DNA from: Agrypnus murinus | Taxonomy: Eukaryota > Arthropoda > Insecta > Coleoptera > Elateridae | Direction of reading: 5' to 3' | Assembly: GCA_929113105.1 (NCBI GenBank) | Contig: OV816028.1 | Coordinates: 148,401,740 to 148,465,739 of the forward strand | Length of the DNA stretch: 64,000 nucleotides | Shown: positions 23,536 to 33,120 of the stretch, piece after piece | Numbering within the stretch: the first letter of the stretch is position 1 | Layout of the letters: the number at the start of each line of letters is the position of its first letter | Translations under genes and position numbers: made by a program | The notes under the pieces: generated by a model | The model's database searches: none | What the model was told of the DNA's origin: nothing | The model's input: only the letters and a program-made list of their open reading frames with translations

Positions 23536-25101
23536 CCCATTTCCACCCAATGTTGCGTTAACGCAACGCTCCAGATGTAATTTTTTTTAAGTATGTTGTG
23601 TCTAATTTATATCTGTTTTTATAACTTCTGTGTGATCTTATAGTCTGAAACTAAATGTAGCATATTTTTTCTATTTAAATTCAGCTTTTATTTTATCAAA
23701 ATTACTGCCTGAATTTATTGAATTTTGAATACTATTACATGGGTGACAGAAACATAGTTAAAAAACTTACTCTTACAAATAAAATTTTTAATTTTTATCT
23801 AGAATGACTCTGGAAAGATCAAAAAATGTTACTGTTGATATAAAAAGTCAAAAACTTATCTAGTTTCGAAAAAACGTGACTATAAACTAGAGCGTTGCGT
23901 AAACGCAACATTGGCTTTATATGGAATACAAATGTACATACCCTGCATTATTAAAAATTCCTGCATTTTTGGTGTTAAAAGGTGAGTCTCTTTCAATCTG
24001 TTGTGGTTGCAGTGTTATTTCTTGTGCAAGTTAATACTTGCACAAGGAGCAAATTTATATTCGAAAAATAGTATTGAATACTACGCCGATCGGACACAAC
24101 CCCGACCGCGGACACTTTGTCGACCGTGCTTACTACGCAGACTGACCGTTTTGAACACTTTTCCGACCCTTAAAATAAATTTTGCTATTGGACACTTTTC
24201 CGACCGTGGACACTACGTTACCAGCAAGTGGTGGACACTTTGCCGACCGTGGGCACTATGCTGACCGCAAGCGATCGACACTTTGCCAACCGTGAACACT
24301 ACGTGGGCCGCAAGCGGTCCACTATGTCGACCGCAAGCAGTAGACACTTTACCAATCGTGGACAACCTAAGGTCATATTGCAGAAAACATCTCAGAGATT
24401 AGATTTGTGAAAACCATATCAAAATTGACCAACAGGTTAATTAGTTTTAGCTTTAGCTTTGGTGGAACTTTATGTTTGTATTCACATCAGAATTGTAACT
24501 ATGGACGGCTCTTAAGGTCGGCTTGTCGAGGATCGGCGAGGTGTGCAGCGATATTTATTTAAGGGGTTGGCGTCGTCTCCAAGTTCGGCAAAGTGTCCAC
24601 CGCTTGCTGTCGGCATATAGTCCACGGTTGACAAATGTCCACCGTTTGCGGCCGTCGTAGTGTCCACAGTCGGCAAAGTGTCCACTGCTTGCGGTTGGCA
24701 TAATGTCTACGGTTGGCAAAGTGTCCACAAGATGCGGTCGGCGTACTTTCCACGGTCAGCTAAGTGTCCACAGCTTTCTCTCGGCATAGTGTCTACGGTC
24801 GGGAAAGTGTCCAATAGCAAGATTTATTTGAAGGATCGGCTTAGTGTTGTCGGTCAGCAAAGTGTTCAATACCACCAGTCAGCGTAGTATCCACGGTGGA
24901 AATTGTGCCCCCGCTCGGCGTTGTGAATTGACGTAAGTGGTATCCTCCCAATGTTGCGTTTACGCAACGTTAATTTTTTTATGTTCTAATTTATTATTTA
25001 ATTTTTTTTTGTATTAAACAGTTTCAGTTAATGTTAATAAAAATATCAAAACACAAAAAAAATTAATTTGTAGTTTTTTTTTAGTAGTGGTTTTAAATGG
25101 G
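23536..25101. mobile_element. piggyBac-like non-autonomous element nested in the hAT
   Basis: Flanked by TTAA on both sides (23,532-23,535 and 25,102-25,105). It begins CCCATTT and ends AAATGGG, the CCC...GGG ends and TTAA duplication typical of piggyBac-type insertions. It is 1,566 bp with no transposase frame. Inside are three palindromes of the form GTTGCGTWWACGCAAC (23,552-23,567, 23,894-23,909, 24,953-24,968) and two long inverted arms of short GACACTTTGCCGACCGT-like units. The in-frame repair of the host hAT transposase on precise removal strongly supports these boundaries. The terminal repeat is short (7 bp) with loose similarity beyond, so assignment to piggyBac rests on TTAA and ends, not on coding sequence. 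Confidence 0.85.
24085..24905. repeat. Long inverted arms built of short GACACTTTGCCGACCGT-type units
   Basis: The left arm (about 24,085-24,365) holds many variants of GGACACTTTGCCGACCGT and CACTACGCCGACCGCAAGC on the plus strand. The right arm (about 24,560-24,905) holds the same units on the minus strand. A landmark, GCTATTGGACACTTT, occurs at 24,184-24,198 and inverted at 24,804-24,818. The arms are rich in CG compared with the flanks. They give this element a large foldback structure, with transposase-binding sites as one possible role (inference). Confidence 0.85.
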
Positions 25102-25800
25102 TTAATAAAGGTCCAAAGACGTTCACAAATTGTTCCACTAACAACATAGCGAATTATAATAAACATTTGCTGCTGAATAGAAGCGTCTGTTGTGTCGTTG
25201 GCTTCTAAAGCCACAAAATTTGCCATTTGCCTTTTATTATTTCGTCTCTATAAACTTCCAGCATAACATCAAGCAATGAAGGGTGGGCACGTGCCATTGT
25301 GCCCCTTAGGACTAACCGCTACTGTATGCTTTAGGTTAAATCTTACATTAAATTGTCTTAAATTTAAAAAATTAGATAATCGTCTCCCACATCGTTAATG
25401 GGCAAGGAAAATTAACTAAATTCTATAGAAAAATAAGTTTTCCAGATAACCTTTATCAGACTATAGTGTACTAGTGTGCATATTAATCATAAATAACCAT
25501 ATATTATGTAGTAAAGAAAATTTACTTAAACTTATTATTTTCAAAATTGAGGTTATACAACTCATAGATCGGATAAATGTGAAATTGTCTAAATTTGGTT
25601 ATTTAAAATTATTGTATGGGGAATTCTTTTTTAGTATGTTAAGTAACATGATAATAGATACAAGAAATTTTAATCTGCTGTGAGATATTATCCTAAAACA
25701 GAAACACCATTTTTTAGTTTTATATTTTACAAGTTTTAATAACATTCTTGTAGCACATTACTTTTAGCTTTAAATTTGAAAAAATTAGTGCAAAATATTT

Positions 25801-28058
25801 GCACGACATCCATCTTTCCTTCTAGATGGTCTACTTCCTGCTAATGATAACCTCAAAATATATAATAAAAAAAAGTATAACAACCTTGTCGAGGAAAACT
25901 ATTCAAATGGTACACGCAAAGATTTTTGTTGTGATACTAGTTTATAAATACTACTCATTAAGTATTTATTTATAGTTATAATGGATACAAGCACAAAACC
26001 TGGCAATTTCCTGAAAATTATAATAAATCCATCCATCAAATTAAATACCCATAACGTTACAAAATAATATTGACCTGAATATCACTGCAATAGTCGACAT
26101 CTTCCAGCAGTTTTATATTTTCACCTATTCTTCTGAATTCCCTTTTGCTCTAAGTATCTAATCTGCAAAATCAATATTGGCCTAAGAGCAGTTTATGACA
26201 TCCAACTTTCCTGAAGTGGTTTCCATTATAACAACTCAATCTACACCAGCAAACACTACATGTTTATATTAACTCGCATTATTCTATGTGCGAAGGCGTT
26301 ACAATATTGACAACATGTAATATTAGAATCACTTTAGCAAAACAAATCAATTATCAAAGAATAACAAACATGTGAAAACAATAATTTAATGCAAACATGC
26401 TGATGGAAGAATGTGTATCCACATTAATGTTGATCGGTACAAAAAAAATTGTAGTTACTATACATCAGGGAAAAATAGGTCAATTCCCCAACGGCTCCCG
26501 GACTGTTTATCAAAAACTCAACCACTGTAAACTTCAGAACTAAAATGATCAGACAAATAGGATAAAAAAGCAAACGGCCTTTAATAAAAACCCCGAAATA
26601 TATCAGCAAACTGACGCGTGTCCTATGAGCCACAAACGGCACAAATGAAATCACTTGAGTGCACCTGAACGGTTTATACATTTACCAATATAATCCCACC
26701 GTGGAAAAAATATCCTCAGATTTATCAAAGCCTGTGTACAACCGTAAATAATCAACGTTTTATTACTTTACAGGGGTTAAACCATACAGATCAATTTTCT
26801 TTTAATTTATCTTTCTTTTTCCAAACACTGGCTATGAATTTTCCTCGATACCACTACTCACACCTGCCTTACTTCGATACACTAGAGATTCGAAGTTATC
26901 GTTACATGTGGCGTAAGTCAGGTTCATGTTTCGTTAACGGATGGTCGCCTTGCTGATGTATAGGCAGTCCAGGACTTTATTTACGAGGCAACCATCTAAT
27001 ACCTACTTCGCTATCTATGTTTGTGCACGTTATGAATGATTCTCGGGGGATGTTACAGGACTCATTGCTTCCCCGGCACTAGCCGTGTGTAACTGTCAGA
27101 CTTCTAAACTTGCAGCCATAAATTATACTATATCCAAATTGTTCCATCTTTTGAATTTTTATTCAATCACAATTCATATCAAAAAGGATATAAGTTTAAA
27201 CGAATAACCTCCAGAGAGTTCTTGATAGTTGGAAATATTTCAGTTTCAAACTTGGACAAACTGACTGCTAATAATGTCATAAATATACATATGCAGGCTT
27301 TCGCTTTTTTTATAAATTTATATTTGTTTAGAATTTACACATGACATTCCAAAAATCAATTCACGGCAAATATTTGTTAGGTTTGCAAATTAATTTATTT
27401 TTTACTGGTGTGTGTGTGTGCTTGATTTGTTTATTAGATAAACATGCGACACATTCAATAAAGCTCATGAAAATTGTTTAACGTGTTGCTAATGTCTGGT
27501 ACTAAAAATAAAACAATATTGATATGCAAAACTTTTGTTGTACACGGTATTTGCCATTTTCAACGAAGTTTCTATTTTATTTATCAATTATAAACTCAAC
27601 ATAAAAACTTATTTTTATTGAAGTTCGCATTTCAATTACATTTAGTATTAAAAAATAATTACATTAAATAGAAACGATAGTTATCTCGAAGGAATAACAA
27701 TAAGATGAGAGCAGCTATGAAGGAGGTTAAACATTACATCGCCCCATAGGCCTTTGAATTCAAAATAACCTACTACTTTCCAAAAACATTTTTTCCAAAA
27801 GAAGAGTTTTCTGAGGTTTACTGTTATGGAACAGGTGAATCTAAGTGAACAGGTAGTTCTGGATAAATTTAAAAACTGAATATAAATAAATTCTCAACAT
27901 ATTGAGAAATTCAGAACTCATGTGGTTTGAGAAATTTCAACCATTACACATAGATTTGGTAACCTTTACGATTTAGCACCTTTTCAATCACAATAGATGC
28001 CAACTTGCTTATGAAGGGCTCTGATGTTCTCCGTTATCAGCGGTAAATTTCGGGGGCC
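25801..28058. other. No gene recognised
   Basis: AT-rich. An 85-codon hydrophobic minus-strand frame at 26,424-26,681 has no recognisable motif and is probably chance. A less AT-rich patch at 26,860-27,110 could be a further LTR or gene-end fragment but has no second copy in the window. An 87-codon minus-strand frame at 27,984-28,247 overlaps the LTR-like repeat. Confidence 0.45.
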
Positions 28059-28252
28059 AGTTATTTTAATGTAATATGCTCCACGGATGCGGGTAGCTGC
28101 TAGTGAAGAAATGGTAATCCAGGGAACTGCTGGGGTCGTTGAGGTCGGCCCCGTCTTAATCACTTTTACCTGTCCCTTAAGTTCTGACAAAAGAAAAGGG
28201 TGTTGATTTTCTAGCAAATAGAACACACAATTTTCATATGAACTCAATAGTA

Positions 28253-28258
28253 TTTATT
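28253..28258 (-). terminator. Poly(A) signal AATAAA of the LTR-like repeat
   Basis: The minus strand reads GACAATAAATACTATTG. It lies downstream of the TATA/initiator pair and upstream of the proposed U5 end, the order expected in an LTR. Confidence 0.45.
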
Positions 28259-28707
28259 GTCACCAAAGCTCCAACAAACAATATCTCTAGCCTCAAAATC
28301 GCACGATTGACTATGGTAGTCACAGCAAGCAGGGTGCAACACAGCGTACGATAACCGGCAAGCGTCCGGTAGGGTATCGGAATATTGGGTCGGATAACAG
28401 GATGTCGGGTAATGGCATACGGGGCGGACAAGGAGAGTCGGGACAGGAAGAAACCCTCACGCTCACACACACAGCGAGGTCTCGGAAAGGATAAGGGATG
28501 AATGGATGAGACCACCAGGCTCGCGCACAGCTAGGTCTTGAAAAAGATAAGAGATGAAAAGATGAGACCACCAGGCTCGCGCGCAACAAGGGTTCGGAAA
28601 GGGTAGGGAATGAGATCGGGGCGAAAAAGTGAATCGGAACTACGTTTAAAAGGACTTACTCTTAAATTCTGGGTCGGCTGGCTGGTTCGCTTTAAGTTTC
28701 GGGAAGG

Positions 28708-28742
28708 AACTGAATAAATCGGCTCACGTATTCTTTTATATA
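28708..28742 (-). promoter_or_regulatory. TATA box plus initiator of the LTR-like repeat
   Basis: TATATAAAAG on the minus strand (28,742-28,733) is followed by TCAGTT (28,713-28,708). The A of the initiator is 31 bases from the first T of the TATA box, the usual insect core-promoter spacing. In copy A the initiator-like TCAGCT is kept but the TATA box is not. Confidence 0.6.
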
Positions 28743-28934
28743 GGTGCTCTCGGAGCGTAAGAGAATTGGTAGGAGCGAAACGCAGCGGCGCACGCCAAAT
28801 AACGCGTAGGGAAGGAACGCGTGCTTTTGCTTGAGTCGGCGGCTTATCCGAGCGGCTGTAGATGGCAACGGATGATAAGCGTATTCACTCTTACACCAGA
28901 AATAGTTAAACAAAATAAAAGTAACTTTGTTACA

Positions 28935-30883
28935 ACCTTCATAACAAATCGTATATGCCCTTTTGTACTAAGCACTTATAAAGAGTGCTTATTTAACTTT
29001 AATATTTTTTTTATTTACGATATTCCTAAAGGTATTATTTTCAATACTTACATGCATTGTATTATCTACATAACTGTTTACAATTTTCTAATGACTTGAG
29101 CATCATTTGTTTTAGAAGATTTGAAATAACGCTTTTATATCATTACAATATTATACATTTAGAATTAAAATTTTCATTAGTATAAAGCTAGATCGTATAT
29201 TTCGGTCCCGATAATAAGATCGATAATTTTTAATATAAAATTTGAAAACTTATTATTAAGTTTAATAATATTTATTAATATGTGTATGTGTGTGTTAATT
29301 GTCATTAAATAAATATTTAAAACTTGTTTGTGTATAATACATAAAGATCGTGAAACTTTTAATAATTATTTTATTCTATTTTCATACTGCTGCGATTATT
29401 TGCTTCTTTATTGACACTAAAAGTTTATTTATCGTTAGTTAACGTTGTAACTCAATATATTGAGAAATTTATTGCTAGTGATTTGAGAAGTTCCAACCAT
29501 TAAACATAGATTCGATTACCTGTAAGTTTTAAAATTGTTTCAATTAAAAAGCGATAGTTCACTTCTTCCATAGAAATAAATTCAGGCACTTTTAGGCTTC
29601 CTAATATATCTTAATCCAATAACAAAATAAGTACTTAGTAGTCAACTTTAATGAATTTTATATTGTAAATATATTTTTTTAAATATATTATATTTCTTCA
29701 TTTTTAAACCTGCATAAAAATCAATCTAATAAAAGCTGAATTTACAAATTGGATTTTTTGGGTTCTTTCTTGTTGCATTTTTTTGCAAAACGGATATTAA
29801 TTGCGTCGTGAAAAACAAAGCAATACTTCACCCGGTAAGCTGCACTTTTCCATTGCACTTTATAGATTTGGGCATTAGCAAAAAGTTACTTCCGCGTTTA
29901 TATGGACCGTGTCGTATTAAAAACAATAGAATGATAATATTTTGCCCATTATTGTTAGAAATCTATTCAGGATAATAGTGAGGCTTCTACGCGTATATCC
30001 ATATCGAAAAGACACGAAGACATTTCGGTCAAATGGAATACAAAATTAAGTAAAGTAGAACTCTGCCGTATCTAATTTGCGTTGGACCTCGTTGCATTCA
30101 GTTAAATCACCCTCTTTGATTTCGTTTGTAATCTCAAAGGAATCGAGTTAGAAACCTAACCGTAGTTATTTTGAATGATTATAATCTAAAGAAGAGGAAA
30201 ATGGCTCATTACACATCAATTGTTAGACCTAGCATGGACAATAAATAGATATTTTTGTGATAAATAACCATTGAAAGAAGTTCAGAGTAAAAAATTCTCA
30301 TCGCAATTTATATTTTATTATCCAAGTCGGTTATTACTCTCACCTTTAGTCACACAAAGATTTATCACATTAAAACCCGCAGTTGCTTAAAATGCGTAAA
30401 AACAAGGTAATTACTGAACAAAAACCATCCTGAAAGTTATCGTATGATCAATGTCTTTGGATCGGAATAGCCATGGAATGTAAAAACCATCTATAGAATT
30501 ACTTCTACTGCCCGTAGTTTTTGTGAACTGTACAGAGTAGCACCAATGTATCTTGAGTAGCGCTAACGGAGACACAGCCACCTGTGTCAAGAAAATACGA
30601 CGCGCTGACACCGCTAAACAGAGCCCCATAATACACAGAAAATGTTAGGTTAGCGTACGCTATTATTATTTCTTGTGCTTGCAGTTATTTTAAGTATTAC
30701 TTAATAACATTTATAAAAAGAACACAGAATGGAATTTATTTAAACTATTATCTATTGACATGACAGTTGTGAAGTAAATGTCAAAAATAATAGAAATAAA
30801 TAATTTCATAGATATCTTGTTAATTTCGTGACAACCGTGATCCAAAGACTTTTTGATCATACTATATTTGGATCTATAGGATT
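28935..30883. other. No gene recognised
   Basis: AT-rich. A 72-codon minus-strand frame at 30,411-30,629 has no recognisable motif. Nothing else can be supported. Confidence 0.5.
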
Positions 30884-31150
30884 TAACTGTGTGGCACCGT
30901 CAACTCCAACATTGCCATCCTACAGAGGTTCCAAAAGGAGGTGCTGCGGGCCATCGTCGACGCACTGTATTAGTTCCCATCGAAGTTATGCATGAGGCTT
31001 ACATCAATTAAGTTTGAAGTACAGTGAAAGAATGTCAGTGCGTGCTAACGTGCAGCTGAAACTGCTGCCACCGACCTAACAATAGTCCCTAAGACAACAC
31101 GAGCCCCGACGCATTTTAATTCGTCTACTTACATTTATTGTTAAAAGCCA
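30884..31150 (+). pseudogene. Non-LTR reverse transcriptase C-terminal remnant
   Basis: The plus strand encodes CGTVNSNIAILQRFQKEVLR and then AIVDALY before a TAG at 30,971-30,973. This matches the conserved block after the RT thumb in Jockey-like ORF2 proteins (an LWG-x-NSNIAILQRFQNKVLR-type motif). Another frame continues with VPIEVMHEAYIN, the expected next motif, so a frameshift or indel separates them. It is unrelated in position to the element at 20-22 kb, which runs on the other strand and has a different sequence. The downstream stretch to ~31,150 is probably the decayed tail. Confidence 0.75.
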
Positions 31151-31151
31151 C

Positions 31152-31375
31152 CCCGCAATCTTTACTCCAATATTATCTTTTGGTCTAGAAGGTGACTCTT
31201 TCTTGTTTCCAGAAGTGAAGTACTGCATCTGCATCTACACCATGAAACGTTTCATAAAATTCTATCAAGGAGTATTCTTAAACCGCCTCTTGGGAGGTTT
31301 TTGGGTACTTTTGTGGATTTTGAGATTCCAGAATTCCATGAAACTTTGCATGCAGTAGGTGCAAGAGTAATACTG
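31152..31375. repeat. Foldback repeat, first unit
   Basis: The left arm (about 31,152-31,265, with GAAGTGAAGTACTGCATCTG) and the right arm (about 31,319-31,374, with CCATGAAACTTTGCATGC on the plus strand) are imperfect inverted copies of the same sequence. The same sequence recurs in direct orientation at 31,647-31,806. This suggests a small foldback transposon family or a rearranged 3' UTR of the preceding retrotransposon remnant. Confidence 0.55.
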
Positions 31376-31646
31376 CACTATAGCAATAGGAAACATCCAC
31401 TTCAAAGAACAAAAGAAAAATGCCAGATAAATATTGCTGGTAACAAACTATAAAAAAAGAATAACCCACAAGTAATATATAACTAGTATAATGACGTTCA
31501 TATAGATATCTTATAATTTCTACATTAAACGATTGTATCTGTATATTAAAATGCGATGTTAAGTTAAAAACTATCCTATATTGCAAAATGTATTCATTTT
31601 TTATATATTTTGTCATGTATTTATTTTTTATATTTTAAATCAATGA

Positions 31647-31806
31647 ACGCCCTGACATTTTTACACCGAGATTCTTCTTCTGGTCTACAAAGTAGCAGCT
31701 TCTTGTTGCTACTGTGAAGTATTACGTCTGCACCTACTGTTGCAAAGTTTCATGAAATTCTGTAGAGAAGTTCCCTTACACTGTCTCAAGATTAACAAAA
31801 GTACCC
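31647..31806 (+). repeat. Foldback repeat, second unit (single arm)
   Basis: GTGAAGTATTACGTCTGCAC and CTACTGTTGCAAAGTTTCAT match the left arm of the first unit directly and its right arm inverted. ACAAAAGTACCCAAAT near the end matches the inverted arm as well. The two units are ~490 bp apart. Confidence 0.55.
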
Positions 31807-33031
31807 AAATATTGGACATAACGTCATAATCGAGTCTCTCTCATAGCTATTCCTTACATTATTACTTTAAAGAAAAAAACGCATACTTTGGCCAATATTA
31901 TTACTCCCCTCTACATCTTAATAGTAAGCACTAAGCAGGTTATTGTTGCTGTATCAGTCAGTGTCATTATGATACTAGTCATAGGTGCAGCTCGTCATTG
32001 CTGTCTTCATCCAAGGTATACCCAACACTTTTATCGTACTAAACATAATGAACGTCGTAATCAGTCTAGTCATATGTTTGGTTGAAGTCTTCGTTTTGGA
32101 AATGTCATATTCAGATACTGCTTCCAGTACCTACTTCTTCCTGTATTAAACCAAATGTAAAAACTTTATCACTGTGTGCTTTGTAGTTTTTTGTAATTAA
32201 CGGTTAACGCCTTCATTTTATTCTTTGTGACATCTATTTATTGACTTACTTACTTGAGTGCCTTTGTATATCCCAGTTCAATGATGTTTGATATATATTG
32301 GCTCTGTAAATTTCTAGTTTTCTAATTTATTTTTGTATTTTAACCCTTCGCTACCAAATTTTGACAAAACTGACAGACTGAAGATTTTTACAAAGTTCAT
32401 TTGTCTTTACTAAATAACAAGACTGCGCTGACAGATGCACTGAACTGTAGAGTTGTAATTGACATAATAACTATTTTTATGCCTATCACCGGCTCTTGGA
32501 CTCATGGCCACATAGCTGCGCTAAGATTTCGTTTAGATTCAATTGTTAGTGAACGAGCGACTGCGATTTGTTTAATGTAAGACCATGATTTTATATAGAA
32601 AACTAAAGAAATTATTACTTTGTGATTTAAGGTTAGCTTTGTGTGAGATGCAGAGCGCAATTGCTTGTTTTTAACGGATGTGAGTAACCAATGAGTACCA
32701 AAACTAAATGAATCTGTTGTTTTTTGCTTAATTTATTATTAGGCAGCAGAAGATGGAATATCAATTCGAACTATTGCTAATAATACATATACATATAAAA
32801 GCTTTGAGTAATTTAAAACTTTCCGGCAAACAATACAACACTAGACAGGAAAGGTTTTGACATAAATGAGGGACAAATAATTTTATGATTGGAGAATTTA
32901 TTTATGTACTACTGTGCTTTTCATTAAATAATTGCAGTTTTTTCCAATGGGACCTTCTGGGAGAAAGTGATTAGAGGATTAATTAAAGCAATTTTAAAAA
33001 CAAATATTTGGATTTTTGTGTTAGTGCCTAT
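31807..33031. other. No gene recognised
   Basis: AT-rich. A short plus-strand frame at 31,888-32,085 is without domain support. Confidence 0.5.
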
Positions 33032-33120
33032 GTAAAATTACTATCCGGGATTCCCGAGACTTCCGAAAAAACAGTCTCGAGTCCCGGGAATAGCAAAATT
33101 GTCGAGACCGAAAGACCGTA
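33032..33120 (+). repeat. CCGGGATTCCCG-type dispersed repeat, copy 1
   Basis: GTAAAATTACTATCCGGGAT, then TCCCGAGACT, a TCCCGGGAATA block and AAAATTGTC. It matches, inverted, the sequence at 56,455-56,545 (GTAAAATTACTCTCCGGGAT on the minus strand). The shared blunt start at GTAAAATTAC suggests an element terminus. The identity of the element is unknown. Confidence 0.55.

Larger units (their letters stand above)
23356..25280 (-). pseudogene. hAT-type (DUF4371) transposase fragment split by a piggyBac-like element
   Basis: The upstream part (25,226 to 25,106) encodes NFVALEANDTTDAS and IIRYVVSGTICERLW. The downstream part (23,531 to 23,356) encodes AEILSKTLLDELQ and SKLIAQSYAGASVTSGKDKG. Both match the DUF4371 portion of hAT transposases (consensus-like ADETTDVS and GQSYDGASVMSG). 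A one-base frameshift near 25,226 separates a short preceding piece (VYRDEIIKGK). Taking out the inserted 1,566 bp plus one TTAA puts the two parts in frame through FIKPGGYTAE, so the fragment was continuous when the inner element landed. It is too short to be an active transposase. Confidence 0.88.
23280..25324 (-). mobile_element. Non-autonomous hAT transposon with DUF4371-type transposase fragment
   Basis: The terminal inverted repeats are CAGTGGCGGTTCGT at 23,280 and, on the other strand from 25,324, CAGTAGCGGTTAGT (12 of 14 bases agree). They are flanked by a perfect 8-bp target-site duplication TATGCTTT (23,272-23,279 and 25,325-25,332), the length expected for hAT. Without the nested piggyBac-like insertion the element is 475 bp, so it was already a short internally deleted derivative. 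It carries ~115 codons of a hAT transposase on the minus strand. The repeated segment at 57.7 kb shows the unoccupied site, with one copy of the related octamer TCTGTTTT. Confidence 0.93.
22773..25800 (+). repeat. Old repeated segment, copy 1 (interrupted by SINE and hAT)
   Basis: Homologous in order and orientation to 57,485-58,150. Blocks 22,773-22,890, 23,165-23,279 and 25,325 to about 25,700 line up with consecutive sequence in copy 2. Examples: CTGATATC with TAATAAAAA and GCAG; AAATTATTTAC; GTAAATACTTGTATACC; AGGTTAAATCTTACATTA; and GACTATAGTGTAC. The gaps between blocks are the SINE and the hAT element. The segment may be a segmental duplication or two copies of an unidentified old transposon. 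Confidence 0.75.
28059..28934 (-). mobile_element. LTR-like repeat, family 2, copy B (long, with promoter and poly(A) signal)
   Basis: Second copy of the repeat at 14,990-15,433, with ~430 bp more in its middle. On the minus strand it reads as an LTR. It starts near TGTAACAAAGTTAC (28,934), then has a TATA box TATATAAAAG, an initiator TCAGTT ~31 bases downstream, a long R region, AATAAA at 28,258-28,253, and ends near ATTACATTAAAATAACT (about 28,060). Immediately beyond comes TGGCCCCCG, which could be a primer-binding site, but no TSD or pol sequence was found. It is either a solo LTR or the 5' LTR of a lost element. The middle includes a duplicated GATGAGACCACCAGGCTCGC at 28.50-28.59 kb. Confidence 0.65.

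Noticed and set aside
24001..24887. ORFs with repeated HFANREHY-like peptides, and a CRISPR-like look to the regularly spaced units
   Set aside because: The units are degenerate, lie in inverted arms of a transposon, have no unique spacers, and the host is eukaryotic.
26424..26681. 85-codon hydrophobic minus-strand ORF resembling membrane segments
   Set aside because: Hydrophobic frames are common in AT-rich DNA; there is no conserved motif or gene context.
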